Assembly (NCBI RefSeq): GCF_025558585.1
Contig: NZ_CP094723.1
Coordinates: 868,001 to 932,000, forward strand
DNA: 64,000 nt
Direction: 5' to 3'
DNA from: Staphylococcus sp. IVB6214
Lineage (GTDB): Bacteria; Bacillota; Bacilli; Staphylococcales; Staphylococcaceae
A program made the position numbers and the translations under genes. This document shows positions 1 to 10,500 of the stretch, in pieces; the stretch's first letter is position 1; every line of letters begins with the position of its first letter. The notes beneath the pieces were generated by a model. That model did no database searches. It saw only the letters and a program-made list of their open reading frames with translations, and was not told where the DNA came from.

Positions 1-246
1 TTAATCTCAACAGGTGGTTCTTCAATTACAGCAGTAGAAGCACTGCGTGAAGCAGGTGCTGATGTATTAGGTGTTGTTGCCATCTTCACTTATGGCTTAC
101 AAAAAGCTGATGATATGTTTGGTGACGCAAAAGTACCATTCTATACAATCAGTAACTACGACGAATTGATTGAAGTAGCAGAAGCACAAGGTAAGATTAC
201 TTCAGAAGATATTGATACATTAGTGTCATGGCGTAACGAATTATAA
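1..246 (+). CDS. pyrE: Orotate phosphoribosyltransferase, C-terminal part
   Basis: This is the last 81 codons of PyrE, which joins orotate to PRPP to make OMP in pyrimidine synthesis. The window edge removes the N-terminus. The visible part begins inside the PRPP-binding loop region (residues read [19 protein letters not shown], the loop that follows the acidic PRPP motif) and continues with the typical VVAIFTYGL strand. It ends in a TAA at 244-246, followed closely by a strong terminator, so it is the last gene of the pyr operon that would lie to the left. The identification rests on the PRPP-loop motif and the C-terminal half only. Confidence 0.9.
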   Translation, partial: LISTGGSSITAVEALREAGADVLGVVAIFTYGLQKADDMFGDAKVPFYTISNYDELIEVAEAQGKITSEDIDTLVSWRNEL

Positions 247-259
247 TACGGATAAAAAT

Positions 260-295
260 ACCCGCTCAGCATAAGAACTTGTTGAGCGGGTTTTG
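260..295. terminator. Terminator between pyrE and the VOC gene
   Basis: The stem ACCCGCTCA/TGAGCGGGT (260-268 with 283-291) is followed by TTTTGTTATT. The T-rich tract serves pyrE. On the other strand the A-rich side could also end the convergent gene whose stop lies at 299. Confidence 0.85.
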
Positions 296-298
296 TTA

Positions 299-712
299 TT
301 ATTTTTGTTTTTCTGGTAAGGCTAGTTGAAAGTTGACGCCAAATTTATCTTGCACCCATGCGAATTCGCGGTATTGGGGCGGCATAGATGTTTTCGGCAT
401 CAGGATAGCGCCGCCGTCTTTTAAGCCATTAAATAGTCGTTCCATCTCAAAGACATCTTTAACAGTGACATAAAGTGATGTTGCAGGTGTCATTTCGATT
501 GGCGTCCCATTAATGTTGTCAATCGCCATAAAGACTTGGTTGTTTAATGTGAAGATAGCATGTTGTACTTTGCCTGCTTGTTCAGGAACAGACTCGTCAT
601 ACTTGACCATCGTCACGATCTCACTGTCTTCAAAAAGAGATGTGTATTTTTTTATCGCTGCTTCTGCATCGCCATTAAACATTAAGAACGTCGTTATTTT
701 TGGAATTTGCAT
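299..712 (-). CDS. VOC-superfamily (PhnB-like glyoxalase fold) protein
   Basis: This 137-residue protein has the PhnB/3-demethylubiquinone-methyltransferase-like VOC fold. The N-terminal strand reads KITTFLMFNGDAEAAIKKYTSLF, with the usual 'F.G.AEEAI.FY.S.F' pattern. A middle region reads VQHAIFTLNNQVFMAIDN and the C-terminal segment FAWVQDKFGVNFQLAL is the typical 'D.FGV.W.L' end. VOC proteins are usually metal-dependent lyases, dioxygenases or resistance proteins. PhnB-like members mostly have no assigned substrate, so no reaction is proposed. It converges on pyrE and shares its terminator. It is probably monocistronic. Confidence 0.75.
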   Translation of the reverse strand: MQIPKITTFLMFNGDAEAAIKKYTSLFEDSEIVTMVKYDESVPEQAGKVQHAIFTLNNQVFMAIDNINGTPIEMTPATSLYVTVKDVFEMERLFNGLKDGGAILMPKTSMPPQYREFAWVQDKFGVNFQLALPEKQK

Positions 713-806
713 CGTCTTAACTCCTTTATCATATCATTTGAAATCCTTTCACTTCTCAATATAACCAGTTACAATAAGAATAAATCATATATGGAGGTTA
801 TTGTTT

Positions 807-896
807 ATGATTAGTATGCACTTAGTGATTCCGATACTTGCAATGTTAGCAATTCTTGGATTAGGATGGCTCTTTGTTCGTTGGTATTTGAGATAA
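807..896 (+). CDS. 29-residue single-span membrane peptide
   Basis: ATG at 807 follows a good ribosome site (TGGAGG, 792-797, 9 nt spacing) and gives a 29-residue peptide. Residues 6-25 are almost wholly hydrophobic (VIPILAMLAILGLGWLFVRW), ending in WYLR and TAA. It fits a single transmembrane helix with a basic C-terminal tip. The gene lies between the divergently placed VOC gene and the convergent rqcH (stop at 900). I do not recognise it. It could be a small membrane regulator or an unknown staphylococcal micropeptide. Support is the ribosome site, start and composition only. Confidence 0.45.
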   Translation: MISMHLVIPILAMLAILGLGWLFVRWYLR

Positions 897-899
897 TGC

Positions 900-2606
900 T
901 TATTTAGATTCTGTTTGTTTTAATGCTTGTATCTTGTCATAATCCGGAGTGGCATAGCGTGTTTGTTGATGATCATATGTGACAAATCCAGGCTTTGCAC
1001 CACTCGGCTTATGCACGTGTTTTATTTGTGTAAAGTCAACAGGGATTTGACCTGACTGCCCCGCCTTAGAGAAATAGGCTGCAATCATTGCGGCTTCATC
1101 TATTGTTTGATCAGATGGGGTGTCGTTTAAAATAACAACATGACTGCCAGGGAAATCTTTCGTATGGAACCAATAGTGGGACTTCTGGGCACGCTTATTC
1201 GTCAAATAGTCATTTTGTTTATTGTTTTTACCTACGAGAATGGTATCGCCATCTGTTGATTGATATGCTTGTAACTTAATCATGCTTGCTTTTTTCTTCT
1301 TATGCTGCTTACGTTGGCGAATGAAACCTTGCTCAGCCAATTCTTCTCTAATGTCGTCGATATCATCTACCGTAATATGTGCCAGTTGCTGGTCGATATT
1401 TTCAAAGTACTGGATGTTTTCTTCCGTCAATGCCAATTGATGCGTCAGTTCACGTTCACGTGTCTTCATACGGTTGTATTGCTTGTAGTAGTACTGTGCA
1501 TTTTCAGCCGGAGATTTCGTCGGATTCAACGGTATCGTTACTTGTTCTCCAGTATAATAATTCAATGCATTGAGTGTTTTATCTCCTTGTTTTAACTGAT
1601 AAATATTTGCGGTAATCAGCTCACCGTACAACTGTTGTAGTTCTTTTTCTTGTGTCCCTTGTTGTTCTTCCAATAACTTACTATATTTATTTTGATATTT
1701 TTGTAATAACTGCTGTATAAGTTTTACCAAGTCGTTTGCACGTTGTTTTACACGCGCACGTTCTCCACGTGCATCGTAGAAACGGTCGAGTAACTCATGA
1801 AGTGATTCGTAACGTACAATATCATCATCGAATTGCGACAACGCCATAAAATAAAAATCTTCCTTGCCTGTATCATGATTTTTATGAAATACAGGTGTAT
1901 CTGGCGCATCGATTTCTGCCATGACTTCATCAAAAGCTTCAGGCAAAGTGTGCGCAGTCATAAAGTGACGTCTCGATACAATCTCTTTCGTAATCAATGG
2001 TGAAAAACCTTCAAAGGATTGTAACAATTGGCGATCAATGCGGCCTGCGTTAAAGTCAATAAATTGTAATATCTCTTGTCCACAATATTCAAAAGGATTG
2101 TGTTTGTTTTGAGCAGGGGGACCCTCATATTGAAAGCCTGGCATGACCGTTCGATATTGATTCGTATTCGGCGTCAAATGTTTAAAGCCTTCAATGATTT
2201 TATATGATTCATTAACAAGTATGAGATTGCTATGTTTGCCCATGATTTCTAAGATGACTGTTCTATGAATCGTATCGCCAATCTCATCTTTGCTCTCAAC
2301 ATCAATTTCGACACGACGATCGTTGTCGATTTGGCGTATCGCACGAATAATCCCGCCTTCGAGATGTTTACGGAATACGCGTGCAAACATAGGTGGCTCA
2401 AAAGGATTATCGTACTTTTTAGATGTGAGATGAATACGTGCAAAGTTAGGGTGGATGGATAATAGTAATTGATGATTTTTACGATTTTGTCGTATAACCA
2501 TCAGGATTGTATCATTCTCAGGTTGATTAATTTTATGGATACGCCCACTTACTAAGCTCTGTAAATCAGCGACCATTTTTCTCGTAAAGAGGCCGTCAAA
2601 AGCCAT
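900..2606 (-). CDS. rqcH: RqcH (Rqc2/NEMF family; FbpA-like) ribosome quality-control protein
   Basis: The protein has 568 residues, a normal length for the NFACT family. An N-terminal NFACT-N domain (MAFDGLFTRKMVADLQ, then SIHPNFARIHLT) is followed by a helical coiled-coil middle (about 270-430) and the NFACT-R domain near the C-terminus (HYWFHTKDFPGSHVVI, PSGAKPGFVTY). In Firmicutes, RqcH binds stalled 50S subunits with peptidyl-tRNA and recruits tRNA-Ala to add C-terminal alanine tails that mark chains for degradation. Older annotations call it fibronectin-binding protein FbpA. It is divergent from gmk across a 287-bp gap. Confidence 0.92.
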   Translation of the reverse strand: MAFDGLFTRKMVADLQSLVSGRIHKINQPENDTILMVIRQNRKNHQLLLSIHPNFARIHLTSKKYDNPFEPPMFARVFRKHLEGGIIRAIRQIDNDRRVEIDVESKDEIGDTIHRTVILEIMGKHSNLILVNESYKIIEGFKHLTPNTNQYRTVMPGFQYEGPPAQNKHNPFEYCGQEILQFIDFNAGRIDRQLLQSFEGFSPLITKEIVSRRHFMTAHTLPEAFDEVMAEIDAPDTPVFHKNHDTGKEDFYFMALSQFDDDIVRYESLHELLDRFYDARGERARVKQRANDLVKLIQQLLQKYQNKYSKLLEEQQGTQEKELQQLYGELITANIYQLKQGDKTLNALNYYTGEQVTIPLNPTKSPAENAQYYYKQYNRMKTRERELTHQLALTEENIQYFENIDQQLAHITVDDIDDIREELAEQGFIRQRKQHKKKKASMIKLQAYQSTDGDTILVGKNNKQNDYLTNKRAQKSHYWFHTKDFPGSHVVILNDTPSDQTIDEAAMIAAYFSKAGQSGQIPVDFTQIKHVHKPSGAKPGFVTYDHQQTRYATPDYDKIQALKQTESK

Positions 2607-2866
2607 AAAATATTGCCACCTTTCTATTATTTCGTCACATCATTATAACATATCGATGGAATGGAACGTATGCATGACACTTCGTAAGTCTATTACGATA
2701 TGTTCAAATCTAAGTTACTTACATTTTGATTGAATTTCATTTTAAGTCGCGTGCTTTTTAATAAAATGTGTTTCTAATTATTTTTAGGTAGTGTAAAATA
2801 TGAAGTGTTGTAATACTCGCCCTATACAAGGGAAATCAACTTATGTTAAGATATGTAAATAACTAG

Positions 2867-3516
<650 letters not shown>

Positions 3517-3517
<1 letters not shown>

Positions 3518-3726
3518 TGTTATATCCACCGTTACATCATTTACAAGATAAAGTTAACTCTAAATACTTAATTGCAACTACTGCAGCAAAACGTGCGAGA
3601 GAGATTCAAGAAGACCCTGAAGGATTATTGCTCGATGATTACACGAGCAAGAAGACGGTGGGACGTGCCTTGGAAGAGATGGCTTCAAGCAAAGTTAAGC
3701 CGAATGTAGACCTAAAAGATTATTAA
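3517..3726 (+). CDS. rpoZ: RNA polymerase omega subunit
   Basis: This 69-residue omega subunit stabilises beta-prime in RNA polymerase. It carries the family core KYLIATTAAKRAREI and the staphylococcal tail KKTVGRALEEMASSKVKP. It starts within the stop codon of gmk. Confidence 0.95.
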
Positions 3727-3739
3727 GATAAAACGTATG

Positions 3740-3773
3740 AAGACTTGGCTCTGAATGAGACTGAGTCTTTTTT
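3740..3773 (+). terminator. Possible rpoZ terminator
   Basis: A 6-bp stem AAGACT/AGTCTT (3740-3745 with 3764-3769) is followed by TTTTTG. The stem is short and the loop long, so it may be weak. Confidence 0.4.
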
Positions 3774-3848
3774 GATATGTTGATTTAGCAAAAGTAAGAG
3801 TAAATATATTATAATGCACATAAGAGTATAAAAATCAGGAGTGAAACT

Positions 3849-5054
3849 ATGAAAAACATATTATTAGCGGTGACAGGTGGGATTGCAGCGTATAAAGCGA
3901 TAGATTTGACGAGCAAACTTACGCAAGCAGGTTATGATGTACGTGTCATGTTAACAGAACATGCACAACAATTTGTTACGCCGTTATCGTTTCAAGCAAT
4001 CAGTAGGAATGCTGTGTATACAGATACGTTTATTGAACAGAATCCAAAGGAGATTCAACATATTACGTTGGGGGATTGGGCAGACGCAGTAATTATTGCG
4101 CCAGCAACAGCCAATACGATCTCTAAGCTAAGTCATGGGATTGCGGACGATATGGTGACGACGACTGTGTTAGCGACGACAGTTCCAAAACTAATTGCAC
4201 CTGCAATGAATGTACATATGTATGAAAATCCACGTATTCAAGATAATATGGCGATATTAAAAGGGGATGGCTATCAATTTCTCGAACCCGGAGAAGGCTT
4301 CCTAGCGTGTGGTTATGTCGCAAAAGGTCGTATGGCAGAACCATTAGATATCATCGCTTCACTCAAACAACTTCAACCGGAGAATCAAGCACCATTGGTT
4401 CATTCGTACTTTACGGGGAAAAAGGTTTTAATTACAGCTGGAACAACAATAGAAGAGATCGATCCAGTACGCTACGTATCAAACCGTGCATCAGGCAAGA
4501 TGGGCTATGCATTGGCAGCAGCACTCGTCAGTCAAGGTGCCGACGTTACATTAGTATCAGGACCGACGCATTTAGATGTTCCTGAAGGTGTGACGTGTGT
4601 TTCAATAAACAGTGCTGAAGATATGTTTGAAGCGGTTGTTTCACGATATGATGAACAAGATTTTGTATTCAAAACTGCTGCAGTTTCTGACTATACACCT
4701 GTCACGAAGTTGGAACATAAGGTGAAAAAGAAAGAAGGTAACTTGACAGTCGAATTCAAGCGTACGAAGGATATTTTGAAATACTTAGGTGAACATAAGA
4801 CGCATCAAAGGTTGATTGGATTTGCGGCGGAGACACGTGATGTGGCACATTATGCGCAGGAAAAACTGGCACGTAAAAATGCGGATGTCATCATTGCGAA
4901 CAATGTAGGGGATCGGACAATCGGGTTCAGTTCTGATCAAAATGAAGTAACGATGTATTTCAAAGATGGGGATGTGCAACCAATCGAAAAAGGACCGAAA
5001 ACAGAACTTGCCTACAAAATTTTAAATGCATTGGAAAGTAGATGGCATGAATGA
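3849..5054 (+). CDS. coaBC: Bifunctional phosphopantothenoylcysteine decarboxylase/synthase
   Basis: CoaBC joins cysteine to 4'-phosphopantothenate (CoaB, CTP-dependent) and decarboxylates the product (CoaC, FMN) on the way to coenzyme A. At 401 residues it has the fused length. The CoaC half shows LLAVTGGIAAYKA near the start, the flavin-site PAMNVHMYENP and the catalytic-cysteine stretch GFLACGYVAKGRMAEP at about residues 153-168. The CoaB half begins near 190 with KKVLITAGTTIEEIDPVRYVSN and has FKTAAVSDYTP. The final codons overlap priA by four bases (ATGA). A TATAAT lies at 3810-3815, with no clear -35 element. Confidence 0.96.
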   Translation: MKNILLAVTGGIAAYKAIDLTSKLTQAGYDVRVMLTEHAQQFVTPLSFQAISRNAVYTDTFIEQNPKEIQHITLGDWADAVIIAPATANTISKLSHGIADDMVTTTVLATTVPKLIAPAMNVHMYENPRIQDNMAILKGDGYQFLEPGEGFLACGYVAKGRMAEPLDIIASLKQLQPENQAPLVHSYFTGKKVLITAGTTIEEIDPVRYVSNRASGKMGYALAAALVSQGADVTLVSGPTHLDVPEGVTCVSINSAEDMFEAVVSRYDEQDFVFKTAAVSDYTPVTKLEHKVKKKEGNLTVEFKRTKDILKYLGEHKTHQRLIGFAAETRDVAHYAQEKLARKNADVIIANNVGDRTIGFSSDQNEVTMYFKDGDVQPIEKGPKTELAYKILNALESRWHE

Positions 5055-7459
5055 TTGCACAAGTCATCGTAGACGTTGCAGCCAAAAGTGTTGATCGTAC
5101 GTTTGATTATCTTATTCCAGATGATTTAAAAGATGTGGTTCAATCGGGCGTTCGCGTACTCGTCCCATTCGGTCCACGTAAAATTCAAGGCTACGTGATG
5201 CGAATTGTCCCCGATGAACAGTCGGACATTGAGTTACATCGTTTAAAACCAATTTTTGAAGTAAAGGATATTCAACCAGAATTAACGGAAGAGCTTGTGA
5301 AGTTAAGTGAATGGTATAGCCATTATTTCGTGTCGAAGCGGATATCGATATTAGAGGCAATGTTACCGAGTGCGATTAAAGCAAAATATACGAAAGCTTT
5401 CTCAGTCAAACATCCAGAACAACTCCCTGAGTATTTGCGGTTACGCTTTAATCAAGATGGCCTGTATCCTTATAAAGCCGCCCAAAATCAAGAAGACGTT
5501 GCGACATTGTTAGCGCTGATGAAACAAGGTATTGTGGAAGAAGTAACGTTGTTGTCACAACACACGACGAGGAAGAAGCAACGTGCGGTGCGTGTGATTG
5601 ATCCAGAAATGGGTGATAGTCTATTGATGGACTTAGAAAAAAAGCAGAAACAATATGAACTGTTAGCCTTTTTATTAGATGAACAGCATCGCCCCGTATT
5701 GTTACGAGAATTAAAAGATATGAACTTTTCTACGTCTGCCATCAATACGCTAGAGCGAAACGGTATCATCGAGAAATATGATATCGTTGTTGCACGTGAT
5801 CCATATGAAGGACGCATATTCGAACAAGAAGATAAGCGTCAACTTACAGATGAACAACAAGTCGCATATGATCAGATTAACAGTGCAGCAATGGCGCAAG
5901 AAGCAGAGACATTCTTATTACACGGTGTGACAGGTTCAGGAAAAACAGAAGTATATTTACAAATCATCGATCAAGTTCTTGAACGTCAGCAAGAAGCGAT
6001 GATGCTCGTCCCTGAGATTGCCTTGACACCACAAATGGTACAGCGATTTAAAAGTCGTTTTGGTGATGAAGTGGCAGTGCTTCACTCAGGCTTGTCACAT
6101 GGCGAACGCTACGATGAATGGCAAAAGATTCGTGATGGACGTGCTCGTGTGAGTGTAGGCGCCCGTTCAAGTGTTTTCGCCCCATTTAAAAATCTGGGTG
6201 TAATTATTATCGATGAAGAACATGAAGCAACATATAAGCAGGAAGATTATCCACGTTATCATGCGAGAGAAATCGCAGAATGGCGGAGTCGTTATCATCA
6301 TTGTCCGCTCGTGTTAGGGAGTGCAACACCGAGCCTAGAAAGTTATGCACGAGCAACTCGAAACGTCTATACATTGTTATCCATGCCAACACGTGTCAAC
6401 AATCAACAGCTTCCAGAAGTTAAAATTCGTGATATGAGAGATGAACTCGCTAATGGCAATCGCTCAATATTCTCTGAAGATTTAGCGACAGCAATTGAAG
6501 AGCGTTTACAAAAACAGGAACAAGTTGTATTGTTTTTGAACCGTCGAGGTTACGCTTCGTTTATGTTATGTCGAGATTGTGGGCACGTGCCACAGTGTCC
6601 AAACTGTGATATTTCTATGACATATCACAAGACGACACATGAATTAAAGTGTCATTACTGTGGACACCATGAACCAGCCCCGTTCCAATGTCCAAGTTGT
6701 GGGAGTGAACATATTCAACAGATGGGGACAGGAACACAGCGTGTTGAAGAGTTGATTCACGAGCGCTTTCCATCTGCAAGAATTATTCGGATGGATGTGG
6801 ATACGACGAGTAAGAAAGGGAGTCATGAAAAGTTATTAAAGGCATTCGGTGATGGCAAAGGTGATATTTTGCTGGGGACTCAGATGATTGCAAAAGGGTT
6901 AGATTTTCCCAATATTACTTTAGTCGGCGTATTAAACGCAGATACGATGTTAAACTTGCCTGATTTTAGATCAAGTGAAAGAACATACCAACTGTTGACC
7001 CAAGTCGCAGGTCGTGCGGGACGTCATGAAAAAACAGGGGAAGTGATTATACAAACATATAATCCAGATCACTATGCTATTCAAGACGTACAAGCCAATG
7101 ATTATCTGGCATTTTATAAAAAAGAAATGCAATTCCGTCAGTTAGCCAAGTATCCACCATACTTCTTTTTGATTAATTTTACGGTGACGCATGAAAAGAT
7201 GAAGGTCGCATTGCAAGCAGCAACACATGTCCATCAAACATTGTTACAACATGTCACAGAAAAGTCATTTATTCTTGGGCCGGCACCCGCTGCACTATCT
7301 CGAATTAATAACGAGTACCGATTCCAAATATTATTGAAATACAAACATGAGCCAGGATTGATTGATGCCTTACGCTATTTAGATGATTACTATCATGAGC
7401 GCTATGAACAAGATAAACTCGCATTACGCATTGATATCGGTCCATATATGATGATGTAA
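5051..7459 (+). CDS. priA: Primosomal replication restart helicase PriA
   Basis: This 802-residue superfamily 2 helicase reloads the replisome at collapsed forks. An N-terminal DNA-binding domain comes first. It is followed by Walker A GVTGSGKTEVYL near residue 291, DEEHEATYKQ (motif II), the GSATPSLES motif, and a zinc-binding cluster with eight cysteines from CRDCGHVPQCPNC to CPSCGS near 510-560. The late helicase motifs include GTQMIAKGLDFP and QVAGRAGR. Length and order are complete. It overlaps coaBC by 4 bp and is followed at once by a strong terminator. Confidence 0.97.
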   Translation: MIAQVIVDVAAKSVDRTFDYLIPDDLKDVVQSGVRVLVPFGPRKIQGYVMRIVPDEQSDIELHRLKPIFEVKDIQPELTEELVKLSEWYSHYFVSKRISILEAMLPSAIKAKYTKAFSVKHPEQLPEYLRLRFNQDGLYPYKAAQNQEDVATLLALMKQGIVEEVTLLSQHTTRKKQRAVRVIDPEMGDSLLMDLEKKQKQYELLAFLLDEQHRPVLLRELKDMNFSTSAINTLERNGIIEKYDIVVARDPYEGRIFEQEDKRQLTDEQQVAYDQINSAAMAQEAETFLLHGVTGSGKTEVYLQIIDQVLERQQEAMMLVPEIALTPQMVQRFKSRFGDEVAVLHSGLSHGERYDEWQKIRDGRARVSVGARSSVFAPFKNLGVIIIDEEHEATYKQEDYPRYHAREIAEWRSRYHHCPLVLGSATPSLESYARATRNVYTLLSMPTRVNNQQLPEVKIRDMRDELANGNRSIFSEDLATAIEERLQKQEQVVLFLNRRGYASFMLCRDCGHVPQCPNCDISMTYHKTTHELKCHYCGHHEPAPFQCPSCGSEHIQQMGTGTQRVEELIHERFPSARIIRMDVDTTSKKGSHEKLLKAFGDGKGDILLGTQMIAKGLDFPNITLVGVLNADTMLNLPDFRSSERTYQLLTQVAGRAGRHEKTGEVIIQTYNPDHYAIQDVQANDYLAFYKKEMQFRQLAKYPPYFFLINFTVTHEKMKVALQAATHVHQTLLQHVTEKSFILGPAPAALSRINNEYRFQILLKYKHEPGLIDALRYLDDYYHERYEQDKLALRIDIGPYMMM

Positions 7460-7470
7460 AAAGATAGAAC

Positions 7471-7518
7471 AAAAAAGCTACAATTGATTACTATTTTGTA
7501 ATGAATTGTAGCTTTTTA
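7471..7518 (+). terminator. priA terminator
   Basis: The stem is AAAAAGCTACAATT against AATTGTAGCTTTTT with a central loop, ending in a T-run. It is symmetrical enough to work in both directions. Confidence 0.85.
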
Positions 7519-7531
7519 TCGTTTTAAAAAG

Positions 7532-7558
7532 AAAAAGAGGGGAGCACCCCTCTTTTTT
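7532..7558 (-). terminator. Terminator of the Sdr surface protein gene
   Basis: A compact hairpin AAAAAGAGGGG-AGCA-CCCCTCTTTTTT lies 11 bp past the stop codon of the minus-strand gene. Read on the minus strand it ends in a T-run. Confidence 0.85.
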
Positions 7559-7569
7559 AATGCTTAAAT

Positions 7570-10500
7570 TTATTCTTCTTCACGTCTCTTTTTACGACCG
7601 AATAGAAGTAATGAACCTAATCCACCAAACAATGTACCGAGTGCAGCTGTGTTTGCATCGTCTTGACCAGTGTCAGGTAACGCCTTCTTATCGTGACTGT
7701 CATCTGATGACGTATCATTCGAACTTGTACCAGCTTTGCTGTCAGCATCTGAATCGCTATCGGAGTCAGAGTTGCTGTCTGAGTCAGAGTTGCTGTCTGA
7801 GTCAGAGTCACTATCGGAGTCAGAATCGCTGTCGGAGTCAGAGTCGCTATCGGAGTCAGAGTCGCTATCGGAGTCAGAATCACTGTCAGAATCAGAGTCG
7901 CTATCGGAATCAGAGTCGCTGTCCGAATCAGAATCGCTGTCTGAGTCAGAGTCACTATCCGAGTCGGAGTCGCTGTCGGAATCCGAGTCGCTATCCGAGT
8001 CAGAGTCGCTGTCAGAGTCGCTATCGGAGTCAGAATCACTGTCAGAATCAGAGTCACTATCCGAATCAGAGTCACTATCTGAGTCCGAATCGCTATCCGA
8101 GTCGCTGTCAGAATCCGAGTCGCTATCGGAATCCGAATCACTGTCAGAGTCAGAATCACTATCAGAGTCGCTATCCGAGTCCGAATCGCTATCAGAGTCC
8201 GAGTCGCTGTCCGAGTCAGAATCACTGTCGGAATCAGAATCGCTGTCGGAATCCGAGTCACTATCGGAATCCGAGTCGCTATCCGAGTCAGAGTCACTGT
8301 CTGAGTCAGAATCACTGTCAGAATCCGAATCGCTGTCAGAATCCGAATCGCTATCAGAATCACTATCAGAGTCAGAATCGCTATCTGAGTCCGAGTCACT
8401 ATCTGAATCCGAGTCGCTGTCAGAATCCGAGTCGCTGTCCGAATCCGAGTCGCTGTCCGAATCCGAATCACTGTCTGAGTCAGAGTCACTATCGGAATCA
8501 GAGTCGCTATCGGCATCCGAATCGCTGTCCGAGTCAGAGTCGCTATCTGCATCCGAGTCGCTGTCTGAGTCCGAGTCGCTATCTGCATCCGAGTCGCTGT
8601 CCGAGTCAGAGTCGCTGTCGGAATCAGAGTCGCTGTCGGAATCCGAATCGCTGTCAGCATCTGCATCAGCATCGGCATCATTATCATCAGGTGGTTCTAC
8701 ATAGAAACCTGAGTCAATTGTTAAATCATCTTCTTCAAGAGTAACATTTATTTCATAACCATCAGAATCAACACCGTCGTCATCACCTTGATTAGTCAAT
8801 GTTGGTTTGTATTCAGACGGTACAGAGAATGTAATTGTGTAATCTCCAGGTTGTACACCATTAAATTCATAATTACCATTGCTATTTGTTACTGTTTCAG
8901 CAACAACTTCACCATTGCTGTTAATCAATCGAACAACAGCACCTGAGATACCGTATTCGTCATCATCTTGAATACCATTTTTGTTTAAGTCGTTCCATAC
9001 ACGGTCTCCGATTCTAAGTGAAGTAGGCGTTTTATAGAAACCAGAATCAACTGTCAAATTATCTTCTTGTAAATCAACGTCAACTGAAGTGCCATCTGAA
9101 TCAATTTGATCATCATCACCTTGGTTTGATGGAGAAGGTTTGTAGCCATCAGGTGTCACAAATTCAACAGTGTAGCGACCTTTCGCAAGTTTATCAAACA
9201 GATATTGTCCATCTGAGTCAGTCGTTGTGCGAGATACTTCTGTACCATTAGCATCTTTTAAGATAACAGTGACATTTGCAATTCCAGCTTCATCTGCATC
9301 TTGAATACCATCTTTATTCGTATCTTCAAATACTTTATCACCGATCTTAACAGCAGGTGTAAGAACAGTATAATGATACAAACTACTTCGATCTAAGTTC
9401 ACTGGAATAGAAATACCATCTTGATCAATTGGGAATGATCGATCTTCACTGTCGGAATAACTATCATAAGTGTTAATAGGTTGATACGATGTTACACGGT
9501 AGCCTTCAGGTGGTACAATTTCAATTGTGTAATGACCATGTTTTAAATGATCAAAGGAATATTCTCCTGTTCCTCTCCAGCGATCTATGTCATAATCTCC
9601 AGTATAATTTTGATTGTTTGGACCATTTGTAACGGTACGTGCAACTTCTACACCGTTTTCATCTCTTAGGATAACCGTTACACCTTCCATATTGTCATCA
9701 CCATCTTTACGTTCACCAACGAAGTCTTCATAGTAAATAGTTTTACCATCATCATTGCCATCTGAAACGATCTTACCGTGAATCAAGAAGTCATCTTTGA
9801 TAAAACCAGAATCAATTGTGAAGTCATCATCAGTCAGATGAACAGGAACGATTAAGCCATCAGAGTCTACTGTTGGATCTAAAGGATCTTCGTTTGGTGG
9901 AATTGAATTACCTGGTCGTTGCTCAGAATTAGGGATATGGTGTACTAATGTTGGAATGTAGCCATCAGGTGTCACAAATTCTACAAAATAGTCTCCAGAA
10001 TCCAAATTATCAAATACATAGTGACCATCTGAATCAGTCGTTGTACGAGTAATTTCGCGATTCTCTGCATCTTTTAAGATAACAGTGACATTTGGCAATG
10101 GTCCTTCAAATTCATAATCAAGTTGGTAACCTAGAGATAAATCATAGTATTCAATTGCAGTATAATATGTTTCAATATCATTCCATACAAAATCTCCTAT
10201 TTTGAATTTTGTACGATAGAAACCAGAATCAATAGATAAATGATCTTCGTCAAGGAATACAGCAAGTTTGTCGCCATCTGAGTCAATTTCACGATTATCA
10301 CCTTGTTCAATTGGAGAAGGTGCATATCCTTCTGGTGGAATAAACTCGATAATATACATACCTTTCGCAAGCTTATCGAATAAATAATGACCCTCTGGAT
10401 CTGTTATTGTACGTGCTACTTCATTGCCATTCTCATCTTTCAAAATTACAGTAACATCTGGAAGTCCTATTTCTTCTGGATCTTGAATGCCATCTTTATT

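Noticed and set aside
7617..8687. 356-residue minus-strand frame overlapping the Sdr C-terminus in another frame
   Set aside because: Same repeat artefact. The proper frame continues into LPDTG and the wall anchor.
7736..8690. Repeat region as a CRISPR array
   Set aside because: There are no unique spacers and the repeat unit is 6 bp, all in frame with Ser-Asp codons.
7560..8744. Long open frames on the plus strand across the Ser-Asp region (including a 322-residue SESE-type product)
   Set aside because: They are by-products of the 6-bp periodic DNA of the Sdr gene. No ribosome site or sensible start is seen and composition is purely repetitive.
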